Below, piece by piece: positions 19,870 to 28,526 of a stretch of DNA of 64,000 bases. How positions within the stretch are numbered: position 1 is the first letter of the stretch; each line of letters opens with the position of its first letter. Both the position numbers and the translations under genes were made by a program. This DNA comes from Paramagnetospirillum magnetotacticum MS-1 (GTDB taxonomy: Bacteria; Pseudomonadota; Alphaproteobacteria; Rhodospirillales; Magnetospirillaceae), in NCBI RefSeq assembly GCF_000829825.1, contig NZ_JXSL01000020.1:434001-498000 (forward strand). Direction: 5' to 3'. A model generated the notes under the pieces. That model did no database searches. It saw nothing but the letters and a program-made list of their open reading frames with translations, and was not told where the DNA came from.

Positions 19870-21023
19870 GACGGGACTCCGGTGATGGCGGTGGCGGTTC
19901 CCGCGAAACGACGCAGGTCATCGGCGGTAGGAATGGTCTTGGTGGCTGAGGCGTGGCGGCGCACCTGGGCCAGCATGGCGCGGGCGACCGGGGCATCCAC
20001 TTCCAGGCCGATTTCGCGGCAGGCATGCAGCACCGAGGTGAGGCCCGAATGCTTGCCCAGCACCAGGCGGTGGCCCCGGCCCAATTCGGCGGGGTCCAGC
20101 GCCTGATAGGTGCGCGGATCGCGCAGCAGGCCGCTGACATGGATGCCGGATTCATGGGTGAAGATGTTCTCGCCCACGATGCTCTTATCCACCGGCACCG
20201 GGCGGCCCGAGGCCTCGGCCACCAGCTTGGACACCCGGCCCAACTGGCGCTTGTCGATACCGGTCTCGCGGCCGTAGAGATGGCCCAGCGCGACGACGAC
20301 CTCTTCCAGCGGGGCGTTTCCGGCCCGCTCGCCCAGTCCGTTGACCGTGGTGCTGACATGGGTTGCGCCGCCCCGGACGGCGGCCAGGGAATTGGCGGTG
20401 GCCAGCCCCAGGTCGTCATGGGCGTGGATTTCCAGTTCCATGCTTGTGGCGGCGCGCAGGGCCTTAAAGGCGTCATGCACGGCGAAGGGGTCCATGATCC
20501 CCAGCGTGTCGGCGAAACGGAAACGCTGGGCGCCTGTCGCCTCGCAGGCCCGTACCACTTCGGCCAGGAAGGCCGGATCGGCGCGCGAACTGTCTTCGCC
20601 GCCCACCAGGACCTCGAAGCCCATGGCGCAGGCCTTTGCCACCATGACGCGGATATGATCCAGGGCCCAGGCGCGGTCGCGGCCCATCTTGGCGGCAAGC
20701 TGCAGGTCGGAGACCGGGATGGACAGATTGATTGTGGAGACGTCGCACAGGGCTGCGGCCTCCAGATCCTCGTCCATCATGCGGCACCAGGAGATCAGCC
20801 GGGCCTTGAGGCCGAGGGAGGCCACCTTGCGGATGGCGGCCTGTTCCTCAGGCCCCATGGCGGGAATACCCACCTCGATCTCCGGCACCCCGGCGATATC
20901 GAGCGCCCGGGCGATGTCGAGCTTCTCGTCGAGACGGAAGGCGACTCCGGCGGTCTGCTCGCCGTCCCGCAACGTGGTGTCGTTCATGACGACGAGAGGG
21001 GGCATGACCACCGGGGCGGGCAT
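19866..21023 (-). CDS. nifV: Homocitrate synthase NifV
   Basis: A 385-residue enzyme condensing acetyl-CoA with 2-oxoglutarate to homocitrate, the organic ligand of FeMo-co. The HMGL-like/isopropylmalate synthase barrel has the opening motif [16 protein letters not shown] at residues 13-28, the metal-binding [17 protein letters not shown] near 200, and the LGKHSG motif near 300. The start at 21023 is preceded by GGAGA. It follows iscA by 10 bp and overlaps nifW. Its position in a sigma-54/NifA-driven operon separates it from LeuA or lysine-pathway homologues. Confidence 0.96.
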   Translation of the reverse strand: MPAPVVMPPLVVMNDTTLRDGEQTAGVAFRLDEKLDIARALDIAGVPEIEVGIPAMGPEEQAAIRKVASLGLKARLISWCRMMDEDLEAAALCDVSTINLSIPVSDLQLAAKMGRDRAWALDHIRVMVAKACAMGFEVLVGGEDSSRADPAFLAEVVRACEATGAQRFRFADTLGIMDPFAVHDAFKALRAATSMELEIHAHDDLGLATANSLAAVRGGATHVSTTVNGLGERAGNAPLEEVVVALGHLYGRETGIDKRQLGRVSKLVAEASGRPVPVDKSIVGENIFTHESGIHVSGLLRDPRTYQALDPAELGRGHRLVLGKHSGLTSVLHACREIGLEVDAPVARAMLAQVRRHASATKTIPTADDLRRFAGTATAITGVPS

Positions 21024-21033
21024 GTCCGGTCTC

Positions 21034-21369
21034 CTAGCCGCAGGACTTCATGGAGCAGGAACAGCCGCCGCCGCTGGTGGTGGGCGCGGGGGGCTGATTG
21101 GGATTGTCGAACACGAAGCCCGAGCCCATGGAGGAATTATCCACGTAATCCATGGTGGCGCCCGTCAGCCAAAGAGCCGAACCGGGATCGATGAAGACCT
21201 TGACGTCGGAGAACTCCAGGACCTGATCATCCTCGGCGGCGTTCTCTTCCAGACCCATATTGTAGGAAAAGCCGGAACAGCCCTTGTTGACCATGATCCG
21301 AAGACCCTGGTACTCGCCGTTGCAGACCTCGCGGATGACGTCGATGGCCTTGTCGGTCAGGTTCATCAT
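21034..21369 (-). CDS. Nif-associated A-type Fe-S carrier (IscA/HesB family)
   Basis: A 111-residue Fe-S assembly/carrier protein. The three family cysteines appear as [11 protein letters not shown] near residue 39 and GGGCSC near the C-terminus; the tail is unusually Cys-rich ([12 protein letters not shown]). I chose the first of two adjacent ATGs at 21369, preceded by GGAGG. It is the first gene of iscA-nifV-nifW and sits directly behind a sigma-54 promoter. NifIscA-type proteins supply clusters for nitrogenase maturation. No nifU or nifS is present here. Confidence 0.92.
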   Translation of the reverse strand: MMNLTDKAIDVIREVCNGEYQGLRIMVNKGCSGFSYNMGLEENAAEDDQVLEFSDVKVFIDPGSALWLTGATMDYVDNSSMGSGFVFDNPNQPPAPTTSGGGCSCSMKSCG

Positions 21370-21412
21370 GACTTTATCCTCCTTGCCGGATCCAATGTCC
21401 TGATGAGAGATC

Positions 21413-21428
21413 AGCAAGAAGGGTGCCA
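21413..21428 (-). promoter_or_regulatory. Sigma-54 promoter of iscA-nifV-nifW
   Basis: On the minus strand the site reads TGGCAC-CCTTC-TTGCT, an excellent -24/-12 match. It lies 44 bp upstream of the iscA start and 52 bp from an upstream NifA site. Confidence 0.9.
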
Positions 21429-21449
21429 AGTGCTAGTGCTTTGAAAAAA

Positions 21450-22067
21450 CTAGAAAGTTGCCGGAGCGGAATCCGACAATGTCGGTTTTGCGACAAGCAG
21501 GGACACGCCGTCCTCGGCGCCGAAGCAATGGGCGTAGTCGGTGCAGACCTCGCAATTGGGCGACTTGCAGATCATGACGCCCTCGCGCTGGCACAGTTCG
21601 CGGTAGAAGAACTTCTTCCACTTCATGTCGTGGCTGTTGAGTTCCGCCAGGCCGAGGAAGTGGCGGCGCATCAGACCCGACAGGTCGGCGCGGCTGGTCA
21701 GGCCCAGATCCTGCCACAGATGATTGGCCCCCAGGCAGCGGCGCGCCACCACATGGGCCAGCCATTCCTCCTCGATCAGGCCGCGCGTCCGGTGTTCCAA
21801 CAGCAAGGCCCGCAGATCGGGCTCCTCGATGGTCAGGGGTTCGTCACCATGGCCATAAAGCGACAGACCGGATAGCAGGCCCGGCGCATGGGGGAAGCTG
21901 CGTCCCACCAGCGCCGCCAGACTTTCCTCGGAAAGGCCAAGTCCCGAGGTCAGGCTTTCGCCCGACGTCGATAGGACCAGGGCGATGGCGCAGGCGAACA
22001 GGTGGCGGTCGAAAGGATCGCCTCCACCGTGGCCGGACATCAAACGCGCATAGATCTCCTTGGCCAT
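21450..22067 (-). CDS. nifQ: Molybdenum-donation protein NifQ
   Basis: A 205-residue protein that carries a Mo-Fe-S cluster and delivers Mo for FeMo-co synthesis. The diagnostic C-terminal cysteine motif C-x5-C-x2-C-x5-C is present as CKSPNCEVCTDYAHC near residue 175-190. I chose the ATG at 22067; upstream sequence is a dispersed repeat, so longer starts are unlikely. It lies at the end of the nifE operon, but a repeat separates it from fdxB. Its last codons contain the NifA site of the next operon. Confidence 0.93.
   Translation of the reverse strand: MAKEIYARLMSGHGGGDPFDRHLFACAIALVLSTSGESLTSGLGLSEESLAALVGRSFPHAPGLLSGLSLYGHGDEPLTIEEPDLRALLLEHRTRGLIEEEWLAHVVARRCLGANHLWQDLGLTSRADLSGLMRRHFLGLAELNSHDMKWKKFFYRELCQREGVMICKSPNCEVCTDYAHCFGAEDGVSLLVAKPTLSDSAPATF
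21480..21495. promoter_or_regulatory. NifA upstream activator site of the iscA operon, inside nifQ
   Basis: TGT-CGGTTTTGCG-ACA matches the NifA consensus TGT-N10-ACA. It lies within the 3' end of the nifQ coding sequence, 52 bp upstream of the sigma-54 promoter at 21413-21428. Confidence 0.85.
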
Positions 22068-22094
22068 GGCTTTTGTCCTTCTGGGGTAGGAAGT

Positions 22095-22201
22095 TGTCAT
22101 CCCGACGACCTTCGGGAGGAGGGACCTCATCCTGGAGCGCTCTGTCCGAATCGGAACCGATGGTCCAGGAGGAGATCCCTCGCCAGGGCTCGGGATGACA
22201 C
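22095..22201. repeat. Dispersed palindromic repeat copy inside the nif operon
   Basis: It starts TTGTCATCCCGACGACC and ends GGCTCGGGATGACAC. It fills the gap between fdxB and nifQ, where other genes of this operon are tightly packed. Confidence 0.75.
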
Positions 22202-22207
22202 TCTCGT

Positions 22208-22507
22208 TTACGCCGGGACCGGCTCGTGGGTCTGGGCCTTGGTGCCGCAGACGGCGAAACAGGCGCCACAGCCGATGCAGTTGCCCTCGTTGGCGATGGA
22301 CATGACGGTCTTTTCGATATCGCCGTCGTCATCCTCCTCCGGATCGATGTACTCGCCTTCCTCGCTGACGCCCATCAGCTTCATGACGGAGTGGGTGCAG
22401 ACCTTGAAGCAGCGGCCACAGCCGATGCACAGCTCGGCGCTGATCTTGGTCAGGTATTTGGGAATCCAGGCAGACCCGTCGCGGGTGGTGAATTGGCGAA
22501 ACGACAT
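22208..22507 (-). CDS. fdxB: Nif-specific ferredoxin III (FdxB-type, 2[4Fe-4S])
   Basis: A 99-residue bacterial-type ferredoxin with two cluster motifs: CIGCGRCFKVCTHS near residues 27-40 and CIGCGACFAVCGTK near 77-90. They are separated by an acidic insert (EEGEYIDPEEDDDGDIE) typical of the nif-specific ferredoxin III family. It lies in the conserved order nifX-DUF269-fdxB. It probably passes electrons in FeMo-co assembly or to nitrogenase; the exact partner is unproven. Confidence 0.93.
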   Translation of the reverse strand: MSFRQFTTRDGSAWIPKYLTKISAELCIGCGRCFKVCTHSVMKLMGVSEEGEYIDPEEDDDGDIEKTVMSIANEGNCIGCGACFAVCGTKAQTHEPVPA

Positions 22508-22533
22508 GGAACTCTCCCTCTCTCGGGTTTGGG

Positions 22534-22980
22534 TTAGGCGGCGGCGACGTCGGGGTATTTCTCGATGGTGGCGATGCCCTCATCGATGATCTTCTGGGCC
22601 TTGGCGCTCATGGCCTCGACGGAGTCGAAGCCGAAGCGGTGCAACTCGCGCATATAGGAATTGACCGCCACCAGCTTTCCGGCGGTCAGGATCATGCGGC
22701 CCCAGCCTTCGTGGTGGATCTTCATGATCGGGGCGATGGCGCGGCCGGTCTTGTTCTCGATGGCCATGGCGATGGCGTTGAAGTACTGCTCCACCCGCCA
22801 CAGGATGTCGGGATCGGGATCGCCGAACAGCGGGATTTCGCGGCGCTGTTCCTTGGTGAGGATATAGGGGGCAAGAACCTCTTCGTCGGACATGGACTCC
22901 CAGGCGCCGGACTGGTCCTGGGCGCGGATGAACATGCAAAGGCTCTTGATGAAGGCGTCCTGGGTGGCGGTGGCGGTCAT
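22534..22980 (-). CDS. NifX-associated protein (DUF269)
   Basis: A 148-residue protein of the DUF269 family, which nearly always follows nifX in proteobacterial nif clusters, as here (17 bp gap). Conserved stretches are LCMFIRAQDQSGAWE, IPLFGDPDPDILWRVEQYFNAIA and HHEGWGRMILTAGKLVAVN. It has no cysteine motif and no membrane segment. Its biochemical function is unknown; it is assumed to help FeMo-co synthesis. Confidence 0.93.
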   Translation of the reverse strand: MTATATQDAFIKSLCMFIRAQDQSGAWESMSDEEVLAPYILTKEQRREIPLFGDPDPDILWRVEQYFNAIAMAIENKTGRAIAPIMKIHHEGWGRMILTAGKLVAVNSYMRELHRFGFDSVEAMSAKAQKIIDEGIATIEKYPDVAAA

Positions 22981-22997
22981 GACGGGACTCCTATTGG

Positions 22998-23417
22998 TTA
23001 ATCTTCGTCGTCGACGAAGCGCTCGTCTCCGGCCTCGCCGTCGCGCATGGCCTTTCGCAGCCAGGGCGGCGGATTGCCCTTGAGCATGACGCGGACCCGC
23101 TCGATCACATCGGCGATGGGTTCGTCATTGGGCAGCTTGATGGGATGGACGTTGACGCGGACCACGCGGGCCGCCGCCGGGCCGCCGATGGCGCGGCAGA
23201 ACAGCAGGGCGGCGCCCTTCAGAGCGGAAATCTTGGCGGCCAGGCGGTCCTCGCCGTCCTCCTTGTGATTGCCGTCCTCGGCGGAGACATTGTCGAACTG
23301 CACCGCTTCCAGGAAGCTGTGCCCCTCGGGCCCCACATCGTAGAACATGAAGGTCTTGGCGCTGGCGAAATGGGCGTCGACGCGCTGGCGGTCCTGGGTG
23401 GCGACGGCGATTCTCAT
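22998..23417 (-). CDS. nifX: FeMo-cofactor carrier NifX
   Basis: A 139-residue dinitrogenase iron-molybdenum cofactor-binding protein. It opens MRIAVATQDRQRVDAHFASAKTFMFYDV, contains EDRLAAKISALKGAALLFCRAIGGPAAARVV and ends in an acidic tail. It holds NifB-co and the VK-cluster in transit between NifB and NifEN. I chose the ATG at 23417, which has AAAGGAGG before it. It sits between nifN (52 bp away) and the DUF269 gene. Confidence 0.95.
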   Translation of the reverse strand: MRIAVATQDRQRVDAHFASAKTFMFYDVGPEGHSFLEAVQFDNVSAEDGNHKEDGEDRLAAKISALKGAALLFCRAIGGPAAARVVRVNVHPIKLPNDEPIADVIERVRVMLKGNPPPWLRKAMRDGEAGDERFVDDED

Positions 23418-23469
23418 GTGACCTCCTTTGATCTTCGGTCTTGATCCCTGGGACGGGGGCGCGGCGGGA

Positions 23470-24828
23470 TCAACCAGCCGCAGCACTCTGGTGACCATGG
23501 GCGTGCTCCGACTGCTGGTGGGCGTGTCCGGGACGCTCCATCAGAATGTTGCCCAACTGGGTGATCAGATCGCGGGTGCCCCGATAGCCTGCGCTGGTCA
23601 GGTGGGCGGCGCCCAGGCGGTCGAACACCGGGAACCCGGCACGGAACAGCGGAATGCCATGATGGGCCGCAACCTGACGGCCGTTGGAATTGGCGATGAT
23701 AAGGTCGGCGCCGCCAGCTTCCAGGATCTGGTCTTCCAGGTCCTCGAAATCGCCGACGATCACCCGCTCGGCCTTCAACTCGGCCAGCATGGGTACGGGC
23801 TGGGTGGTGACGGCCGCCGCGATTGTCGCGCCCATATCACTGACCAGCTTGCCCATGCTCCACAGCAAGGCGGGTTCGGCCGCGATGGCCACCGAGCGAC
23901 CGCCGAAATAGAAGTGACCGTCCAGCATGGCATCGACCAGCTGCGAGCGCGCCCGGCGCTGGCGGGCGGGAACCGGAACACCGGCCACGGTGGACAGGCT
24001 GACCATCAGGCGGTCCACCGCCTCCAGGCCGGTCACCCGGTCGAGAACCACGGAAGGAACCCCGGTGATGTTTTCGGCGGTCTTGGCGGCGATGCGCATG
24101 TGTTCGCCGATGGCGATGGTCAGCCGCGCCCGTCCCATTTCGCGCACGCTGGCCACGGCGGTGCCGCCGAGCGTGGTGGGGGTATAGGAATCAGGCACAT
24201 GGCCATCCAGCGAGTCCGACAGGTCGGGTAGGACCATGGCTTCCATGCCGAAATCGGCGACGATGTCCTTCAAGGCTTCCACGTCGCCGGGGGTGAGATG
24301 GGCGCCCGGCAGCAGATTGACCCGGTCCAGCTTGGCGTGATTGCCCGAGGGCTTGGCCAGGCTCTTGATGATGGCGGTGACCGCCTTGCCCCAGCCGGTC
24401 TCCAGCGAGCCCGAGAAGTCGGGCGCCGAGACGTCGACCACGGCGATATCGGCCAGTTCCTTGTTGCGCGCCCGGATGACCTTGACGTCGCCCGCCATGT
24501 CCTCGCCCCGGGTCTCGGTCAGCGCGGTGGAGATCAGGCCGATGATTTCGGGCTTGGCGCGCTTGGCGATGTTGAGGAGGCCTTCCTCCACCTGATCCAT
24601 GCCACCCAGGATGGTGCTGATCTCGTTCATGGCGGTGGTCTGCAGCGGGATGGCCTCGCGGAAGTGGCGCACCATCATCACCAGGGCGAAGGCGGTGCAC
24701 CCTTGCGAGCCGTGGAACATGGGCAGGCAGCCCTTCATGCCCATGAAGGCCAGGGCGGCTCCCAAGGGAGCGCTGACCTTCAGCGGCGAGGTGGACAGCG
24801 CCTTGTTATGATCGACGATAAGGGCCAT
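23470..24828 (-). CDS. nifN: FeMo-cofactor scaffold subunit NifN
   Basis: A 452-residue NifK-like subunit of the NifEN scaffold on which NifB-co is matured. Visible family features are PLGAALAFMGMKGCLPMFHGSQGCTAFALVMMVRHFREAIPLQTTAMNE near residues 20-68 and STALTETRGEDM near 100. The C-terminus is His-rich (PGHAHQQSEHAHGHQ), perhaps metal-binding. The ATG at 24828 overlaps the nifE stop by one base (TGATG), so NifE and NifN are made together. Confidence 0.96.
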   Translation of the reverse strand: MALIVDHNKALSTSPLKVSAPLGAALAFMGMKGCLPMFHGSQGCTAFALVMMVRHFREAIPLQTTAMNEISTILGGMDQVEEGLLNIAKRAKPEIIGLISTALTETRGEDMAGDVKVIRARNKELADIAVVDVSAPDFSGSLETGWGKAVTAIIKSLAKPSGNHAKLDRVNLLPGAHLTPGDVEALKDIVADFGMEAMVLPDLSDSLDGHVPDSYTPTTLGGTAVASVREMGRARLTIAIGEHMRIAAKTAENITGVPSVVLDRVTGLEAVDRLMVSLSTVAGVPVPARQRRARSQLVDAMLDGHFYFGGRSVAIAAEPALLWSMGKLVSDMGATIAAAVTTQPVPMLAELKAERVIVGDFEDLEDQILEAGGADLIIANSNGRQVAAHHGIPLFRAGFPVFDRLGAAHLTSAGYRGTRDLITQLGNILMERPGHAHQQSEHAHGHQSAAAG

Positions 24829-26210
24829 CACGAATTCTCCCAGGGGGCGGGGGCGCGGACCTGCGCCCATATGGGGCTGTTGATGGAAAGATCGATCTCG
24901 CGCACCAGGGCCACCATGCCGTCATAGGCGGCATAGCCGTGGTGGCGTTCCTGATTGATGTCGATCCAAGGCGTGCGGGCCTTGAGCGCCACGAATTGCG
25001 ACCGCCCGCCCGACAGCATCATGTCGGCCTTGCCATCCTTGAACATGGCGTACATATCGCGGGGCGTGATGGCGTCGGCCAGCTTCTCCTCGTCGCCGCC
25101 CAGGCGTTCCAGGGCCTTGGACTTGTCGGCCTCGGTGGCCTTGCGCACCGAGGATCCCACCACTTCCATGCCCACTTCCTGCAGGGCCTGGATCACCGAC
25201 CAGCTTTTGACGCCGCCGGTATAGAGCAGGACCTTGCGGCCCGCCAGACGGGCCTTGTAGGGCTCAAGCCGGGCCCAGGCCTTGGCCTCTTCCTCGGCGA
25301 TCAAGGCCTCGGTGCGGTCGGATAGCGAGGGGTCGGCACCGCGCTCGATCAGCATGCGGGCGATATTCCTGAGCGCGTCCGAAGTGTCGGAGATGCCGTA
25401 GAACGAGCCTTCGAAGTAGGGGATCCCCCACTTCTCCTTCATCTTGCGGGCCAGGGTGACCAGGGCCTGGGAACACAGCACCATATTGGCGCGCGCCGTA
25501 TGGCAGGCCGCCACTTCGCGGTAGCGGGCGTCGCCGGTGATGGAGGCGCGCAGCCGGATGCCGAGCCTGGCCAGCAGGGGGCGGAACTGGTCCAACTCGC
25601 CCGCCACATTGTATTCGCCCAGGATGTTGATGTCGCAGGGACCGGCATCGTCGGGCTCGACCGTGCCGATGACATGCTCGAACAAGGCCTCGCCGCCTAG
25701 GCGGTTGCCGAGATTCTTGGAGCCGACGAAGCCGGGGGAGTTCACGGGGATGACGGGAGTGCCCAGACGCTCGGTGGCGGCGCGGCACACCGCGTCCACA
25801 TCGTCGCCGATCAGCGAGCCCACGCAGGTCTGATAGACGAAGACGGCGGGCGGGTTATGCTTGGCGATGGCCTGCTTGATGGCCTTGTAGAGCTTCTTCT
25901 CACCACCGGCGATGATGTCCAGATTGGTGAGATCGGTGGTGAAGCCCTTGCGGTAGAGGTCCGATCCGCTGCTCCAGGAATTGCGCCCGTCCCAGGAATT
26001 GCCCTCGCAGGCGATGGGGCCGTGGACGAGGTGGACCACGTCGGTGATGGGCTGGAGCGCGATCTTAGCGCCGTCAAAGGCGCAACCACCGGCGGCGGCA
26101 CCAGGGGTGAGCGACTTGCCGCAGCCCTTCTTGCGCTCGCCCTCGGACTTCGCCTGGTTGGTGGCGCATCCGGGCTCGTGCATCAGTTCGGCGATCTTGG
26201 CCTTCAGCAT
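24828..26210 (-). CDS. nifE: FeMo-cofactor scaffold subunit NifE
   Basis: A 460-residue NifD-like subunit of NifEN. Cluster-ligand cysteines stand in GGCAFDGAKIALQPITD, HGPIACEGNSWDGRNS and YQTCVGSLIGDDVDAV, as in the family. I chose the ATG at 26210 (MLKAKIAELMHEPGC); it is preceded by GAGG and by a sigma-54 promoter 37 bp upstream, so a longer form would start too close to the transcription start. First gene of nifE-nifN-nifX-DUF269-fdxB(-nifQ). Confidence 0.96.
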   Translation of the reverse strand: MLKAKIAELMHEPGCATNQAKSEGERKKGCGKSLTPGAAAGGCAFDGAKIALQPITDVVHLVHGPIACEGNSWDGRNSWSSGSDLYRKGFTTDLTNLDIIAGGEKKLYKAIKQAIAKHNPPAVFVYQTCVGSLIGDDVDAVCRAATERLGTPVIPVNSPGFVGSKNLGNRLGGEALFEHVIGTVEPDDAGPCDINILGEYNVAGELDQFRPLLARLGIRLRASITGDARYREVAACHTARANMVLCSQALVTLARKMKEKWGIPYFEGSFYGISDTSDALRNIARMLIERGADPSLSDRTEALIAEEEAKAWARLEPYKARLAGRKVLLYTGGVKSWSVIQALQEVGMEVVGSSVRKATEADKSKALERLGGDEEKLADAITPRDMYAMFKDGKADMMLSGGRSQFVALKARTPWIDINQERHHGYAAYDGMVALVREIDLSINSPIWAQVRAPAPWENS

Positions 26211-26246
26211 GGCGGACCTCGCGTAAAGCGGTTCGGGTCCTGACAC

Positions 26247-26261
26247 GCAAGGGCCGTGCCA
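26247..26261 (-). promoter_or_regulatory. Sigma-54 promoter of nifE
   Basis: On the minus strand it reads TGGCACG-GCCC-TTGC, a perfect -24/-12 element, 37 bp upstream of nifE. Confidence 0.93.
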
Positions 26262-26265
26262 TCAT

Positions 26266-26281
26266 GAAAAATGGCGGAAAT
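26266..26281. promoter_or_regulatory. 16-bp element shared with the nifB promoter
   Basis: GAAAAATGGCGGAAAT occurs here, 4 bp upstream of the nifE -24 box, and again exactly at 39531-39546, 13 bp upstream of the nifB -24 box. It lies between promoter and NifA site in both cases. Function unknown. Confidence 0.6.
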
Positions 26282-26311
26282 TCACGGGTGACGTTTTTTG
26301 CTGGGCGGCGA

Positions 26312-26329
26312 TTGTCGGGGATGCGACAA
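26312..26329. promoter_or_regulatory. NifA upstream activator site of nifE
   Basis: TTGTCGGGGATGCGACAA contains TGT-N10-ACA (26313-26328). The same 18 bp occurs in the opposite orientation upstream of nifB at 39562-39579. It lies between divergent nifE and the GNAT gene. Confidence 0.88.
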
Positions 26330-26367
26330 GAGGAAATCCGACGATGTCGGCCAAATGGGGAGCCGTC

Positions 26368-26814
26368 ATGAGTGTTTGCGTAAGACCGGCCCGGCCGGAA
26401 GACAGTGGCGATATCCTGCGCCTGCTTCGCCTGCTGGCGGCATTCGAGGGCGAGCCCGATGGCATCGCCACCACCGAGGAGATCCTCCGTCGGGACGGCT
26501 TTGGGCCAGAGCGGCGGTTCGAGGCCTTGCTGGCCGAACTGGATGGGCGCGTTCGGGGGCTGGTGGTGACCTATCTCGCCTATTCCAGTTGGCGCGGCGC
26601 GCCCACCCTGGTGGTGCACGACCTTTATGTGGAGGAAGAGGCGCGGGGAACCGGAGCCGGATCGGCCCTGTTGTCCGCCGCCGCCGCCCTGGCCGCCGAA
26701 CAGGGCTGCTGCCGCATGGATGTGAATGTGGTGGCCTGGAATGCCGAGGGGCGGAAATTCTATGAGCGTCAGGGGTTCAAGGCCCTGACCGACTGGCTGC
26801 CCTATCGGCGCTGA
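26368..26814 (+). CDS. GNAT-family N-acetyltransferase within the nif island
   Basis: A 148-residue acetyltransferase. The acetyl-CoA-binding motif is VVHDLYVEEEARGTGAGSALLSAAAALAAEQGCCRMDVNVVAWNAEGRKFYERQGF, near residues 85-140 (V-x-x-x-x-R-G-x-G pattern with GTGAGSALL). I chose the ATG at 26368, with GGGGAG before it; an ATG at 26344 is in frame. It is the only plus-strand gene between nifK and nifE and shares its upstream region, including a NifA site, with nifE. Substrate unknown; diamine-type acetyltransferases look most similar, but that is weak. Confidence 0.85.
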   Translation: MSVCVRPARPEDSGDILRLLRLLAAFEGEPDGIATTEEILRRDGFGPERRFEALLAELDGRVRGLVVTYLAYSSWRGAPTLVVHDLYVEEEARGTGAGSALLSAAAALAAEQGCCRMDVNVVAWNAEGRKFYERQGFKALTDWLPYRR

Positions 26815-26834
26815 CGGCTATTCACAAAGTAAGA

Positions 26835-26865
26835 GCCCCGGAGAGGGCGGGTTCCTCTCCGGGGC
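26835..26865. terminator. Bidirectional terminator between GNAT gene and nifK
   Basis: GCCCCGGAGAGG (26835-26846) and CCTCTCCGGGGC (26854-26865) form a perfect 12-bp stem with a 7-nt loop between convergent genes. It ends nifHDK on the minus strand (TCTTACTTTG follows) and the GNAT gene on the plus strand. Confidence 0.88.
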
Positions 26866-26895
26866 GTCTCACGCGTTATTGGAAGGGTTGGGAGA

Positions 26896-28431
26896 TTAAC
26901 GCGTGAGGTCGTAGGAAATGTCGCTCGAAGCGTCGGCCACCTCGAAGATCCGGTCCAGGATCTCGACCAGGGTCCGCAGCGCACCCTGGTAACCCATGGT
27001 GGGGAAGCGGTGGTGGTGGTGACGGTCGAACACGGGGAAGGTCAGACGGATCAGCGGAATGCCGGTGTCCTTCTCCAGATACTTGCCGTAGGAGCTGCCG
27101 ATGATCATGTCGGTCGGCTCGGTGAAGAGCAGGGAGCGCAGGTGCCAGAGGTCCTTGCCCGCCCACACCTGGCAATCGGCGCCGAAGGGCGACGCGGCCA
27201 GGAGAGCCTTCATCTGAGCTTCCCATTCCTTGCCGGCATTGGTGCACAGGCAGTGAGTGGGTTCGATGCCCAGTTCCAGCAGGAAGGAAGCCATGGACAG
27301 GACGAAGTCGGGATCGCCGAACACGGCGGCCTTCTTGCCATGGGTCCAGCCCTGGCTGTCGGCGATGGCGTCGACCAGACGGCCGCGTTCCTTCTCGATG
27401 GCCTCGGGGATCGCCTTGCCCGAAAGCTCGGAGATCTTCATCAGCATGGCGTCGGTGCCCGAAACACCCATGGGGTAGTTCAGGGAGGCGGTCGCCTGAC
27501 CCTTGGACGCGACGTATTCCAGGGTCTTGTCCGAGCAGTAGTGCTGCAGGCCGATGGTGGCCTTGGCGTTGATGGCGTCACGGACGTCATCAAGCTTGGT
27601 GCCGCCGTCATACATGCGGAAGGTGCCGTCGGTGGGGGTGTCGAACACCTCCGAGACGTCGCCGACCAGGGTGTAATCGACACCCATGGTATCCAGGTAG
27701 CGCTTCAGTTCGCGGTTGTTGGCGACCGCGTAACCGTCGAAGCCGGGGATGATGTTGATCTTGCCGTTGGACTTGCCCGGCTTGACCTCACCCTTCTCGC
27801 GGTCCCAGAAGTAATTGAAGATGCCCTTGATCATGTTGTCGTAGCCGACCACATGGCTGCCGACGAAAGAGGGCGTGTGGGCGAAGGGAACGGGGAAATC
27901 GGTGGGAACCGCTTCCTTTTCCTTGGCGGTGGCGATGAAGGCCGAGAGATCGTCACCGATGACTTCCGCCATGCAGGTGGTGGAGACGGCGATCATCTTG
28001 GGCTTGTAGAGGTGCTTGGCGTTGAGCAGGCCCTCGACAAGGTTGTTCAAGCCGCCGAACACGGCCGCGTCTTCGGTCATGGAGTCGGACACGCAGGCCG
28101 AGGCTTCCTTGAAGTGACGGGCGAGGTGCGAGCGGAAATAAGCGGCGCAGCCCTGGGAACCATGCACGTAGGGCAGGGTCTCTTCGAAACCGGCGGCGGC
28201 GAACACGGCACCGAGCGGCTGACAGGCCTTGTGCGGGTTGATGACGGCCTGCTTACGGGCGAAGTTCTTCTCGCGATACTCCCAGCTCTTGGAGTATTCG
28301 AGCTGCTCGTTGACCTTTTCGTCGGACGGGCGGCACTCGTAATTGGCCTTCTTCTGGGCCAGCAATTCCTTGTACTCGGGCTCGGAGAACAGGGAAATGT
28401 GGTCCTTGATGTTTTCAGCGCTCTGCGGCAT
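26896..28431 (-). CDS. nifK: Nitrogenase MoFe protein beta subunit NifK
   Basis: A 511-residue beta subunit. P-cluster cysteines stand in [35 protein letters not shown] and [17 protein letters not shown]. The N-terminal extension ([22 protein letters not shown]) and the C-terminal end SDISYDLTR are typical of group I Mo-nitrogenases. It is the third gene of nifHDK, 95 bp after nifD, and ends at a strong terminator. Confidence 0.98.
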   Translation of the reverse strand: MPQSAENIKDHISLFSEPEYKELLAQKKANYECRPSDEKVNEQLEYSKSWEYREKNFARKQAVINPHKACQPLGAVFAAAGFEETLPYVHGSQGCAAYFRSHLARHFKEASACVSDSMTEDAAVFGGLNNLVEGLLNAKHLYKPKMIAVSTTCMAEVIGDDLSAFIATAKEKEAVPTDFPVPFAHTPSFVGSHVVGYDNMIKGIFNYFWDREKGEVKPGKSNGKINIIPGFDGYAVANNRELKRYLDTMGVDYTLVGDVSEVFDTPTDGTFRMYDGGTKLDDVRDAINAKATIGLQHYCSDKTLEYVASKGQATASLNYPMGVSGTDAMLMKISELSGKAIPEAIEKERGRLVDAIADSQGWTHGKKAAVFGDPDFVLSMASFLLELGIEPTHCLCTNAGKEWEAQMKALLAASPFGADCQVWAGKDLWHLRSLLFTEPTDMIIGSSYGKYLEKDTGIPLIRLTFPVFDRHHHHRFPTMGYQGALRTLVEILDRIFEVADASSDISYDLTR

Positions 28432-28526
28432 GGCAGTATCTCCTTATTCCTCCCCGCGCCCCCGGATATTGGGCGACACGCGGGGAGGGGATTTCCTAAA
28501 ACCAGATCAGGGTCCGTGGGGAGGCT

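Noticed and set aside
22068-22130. Longer NifQ start
   Set aside because: The extension translates the dispersed repeat and lacks family similarity.
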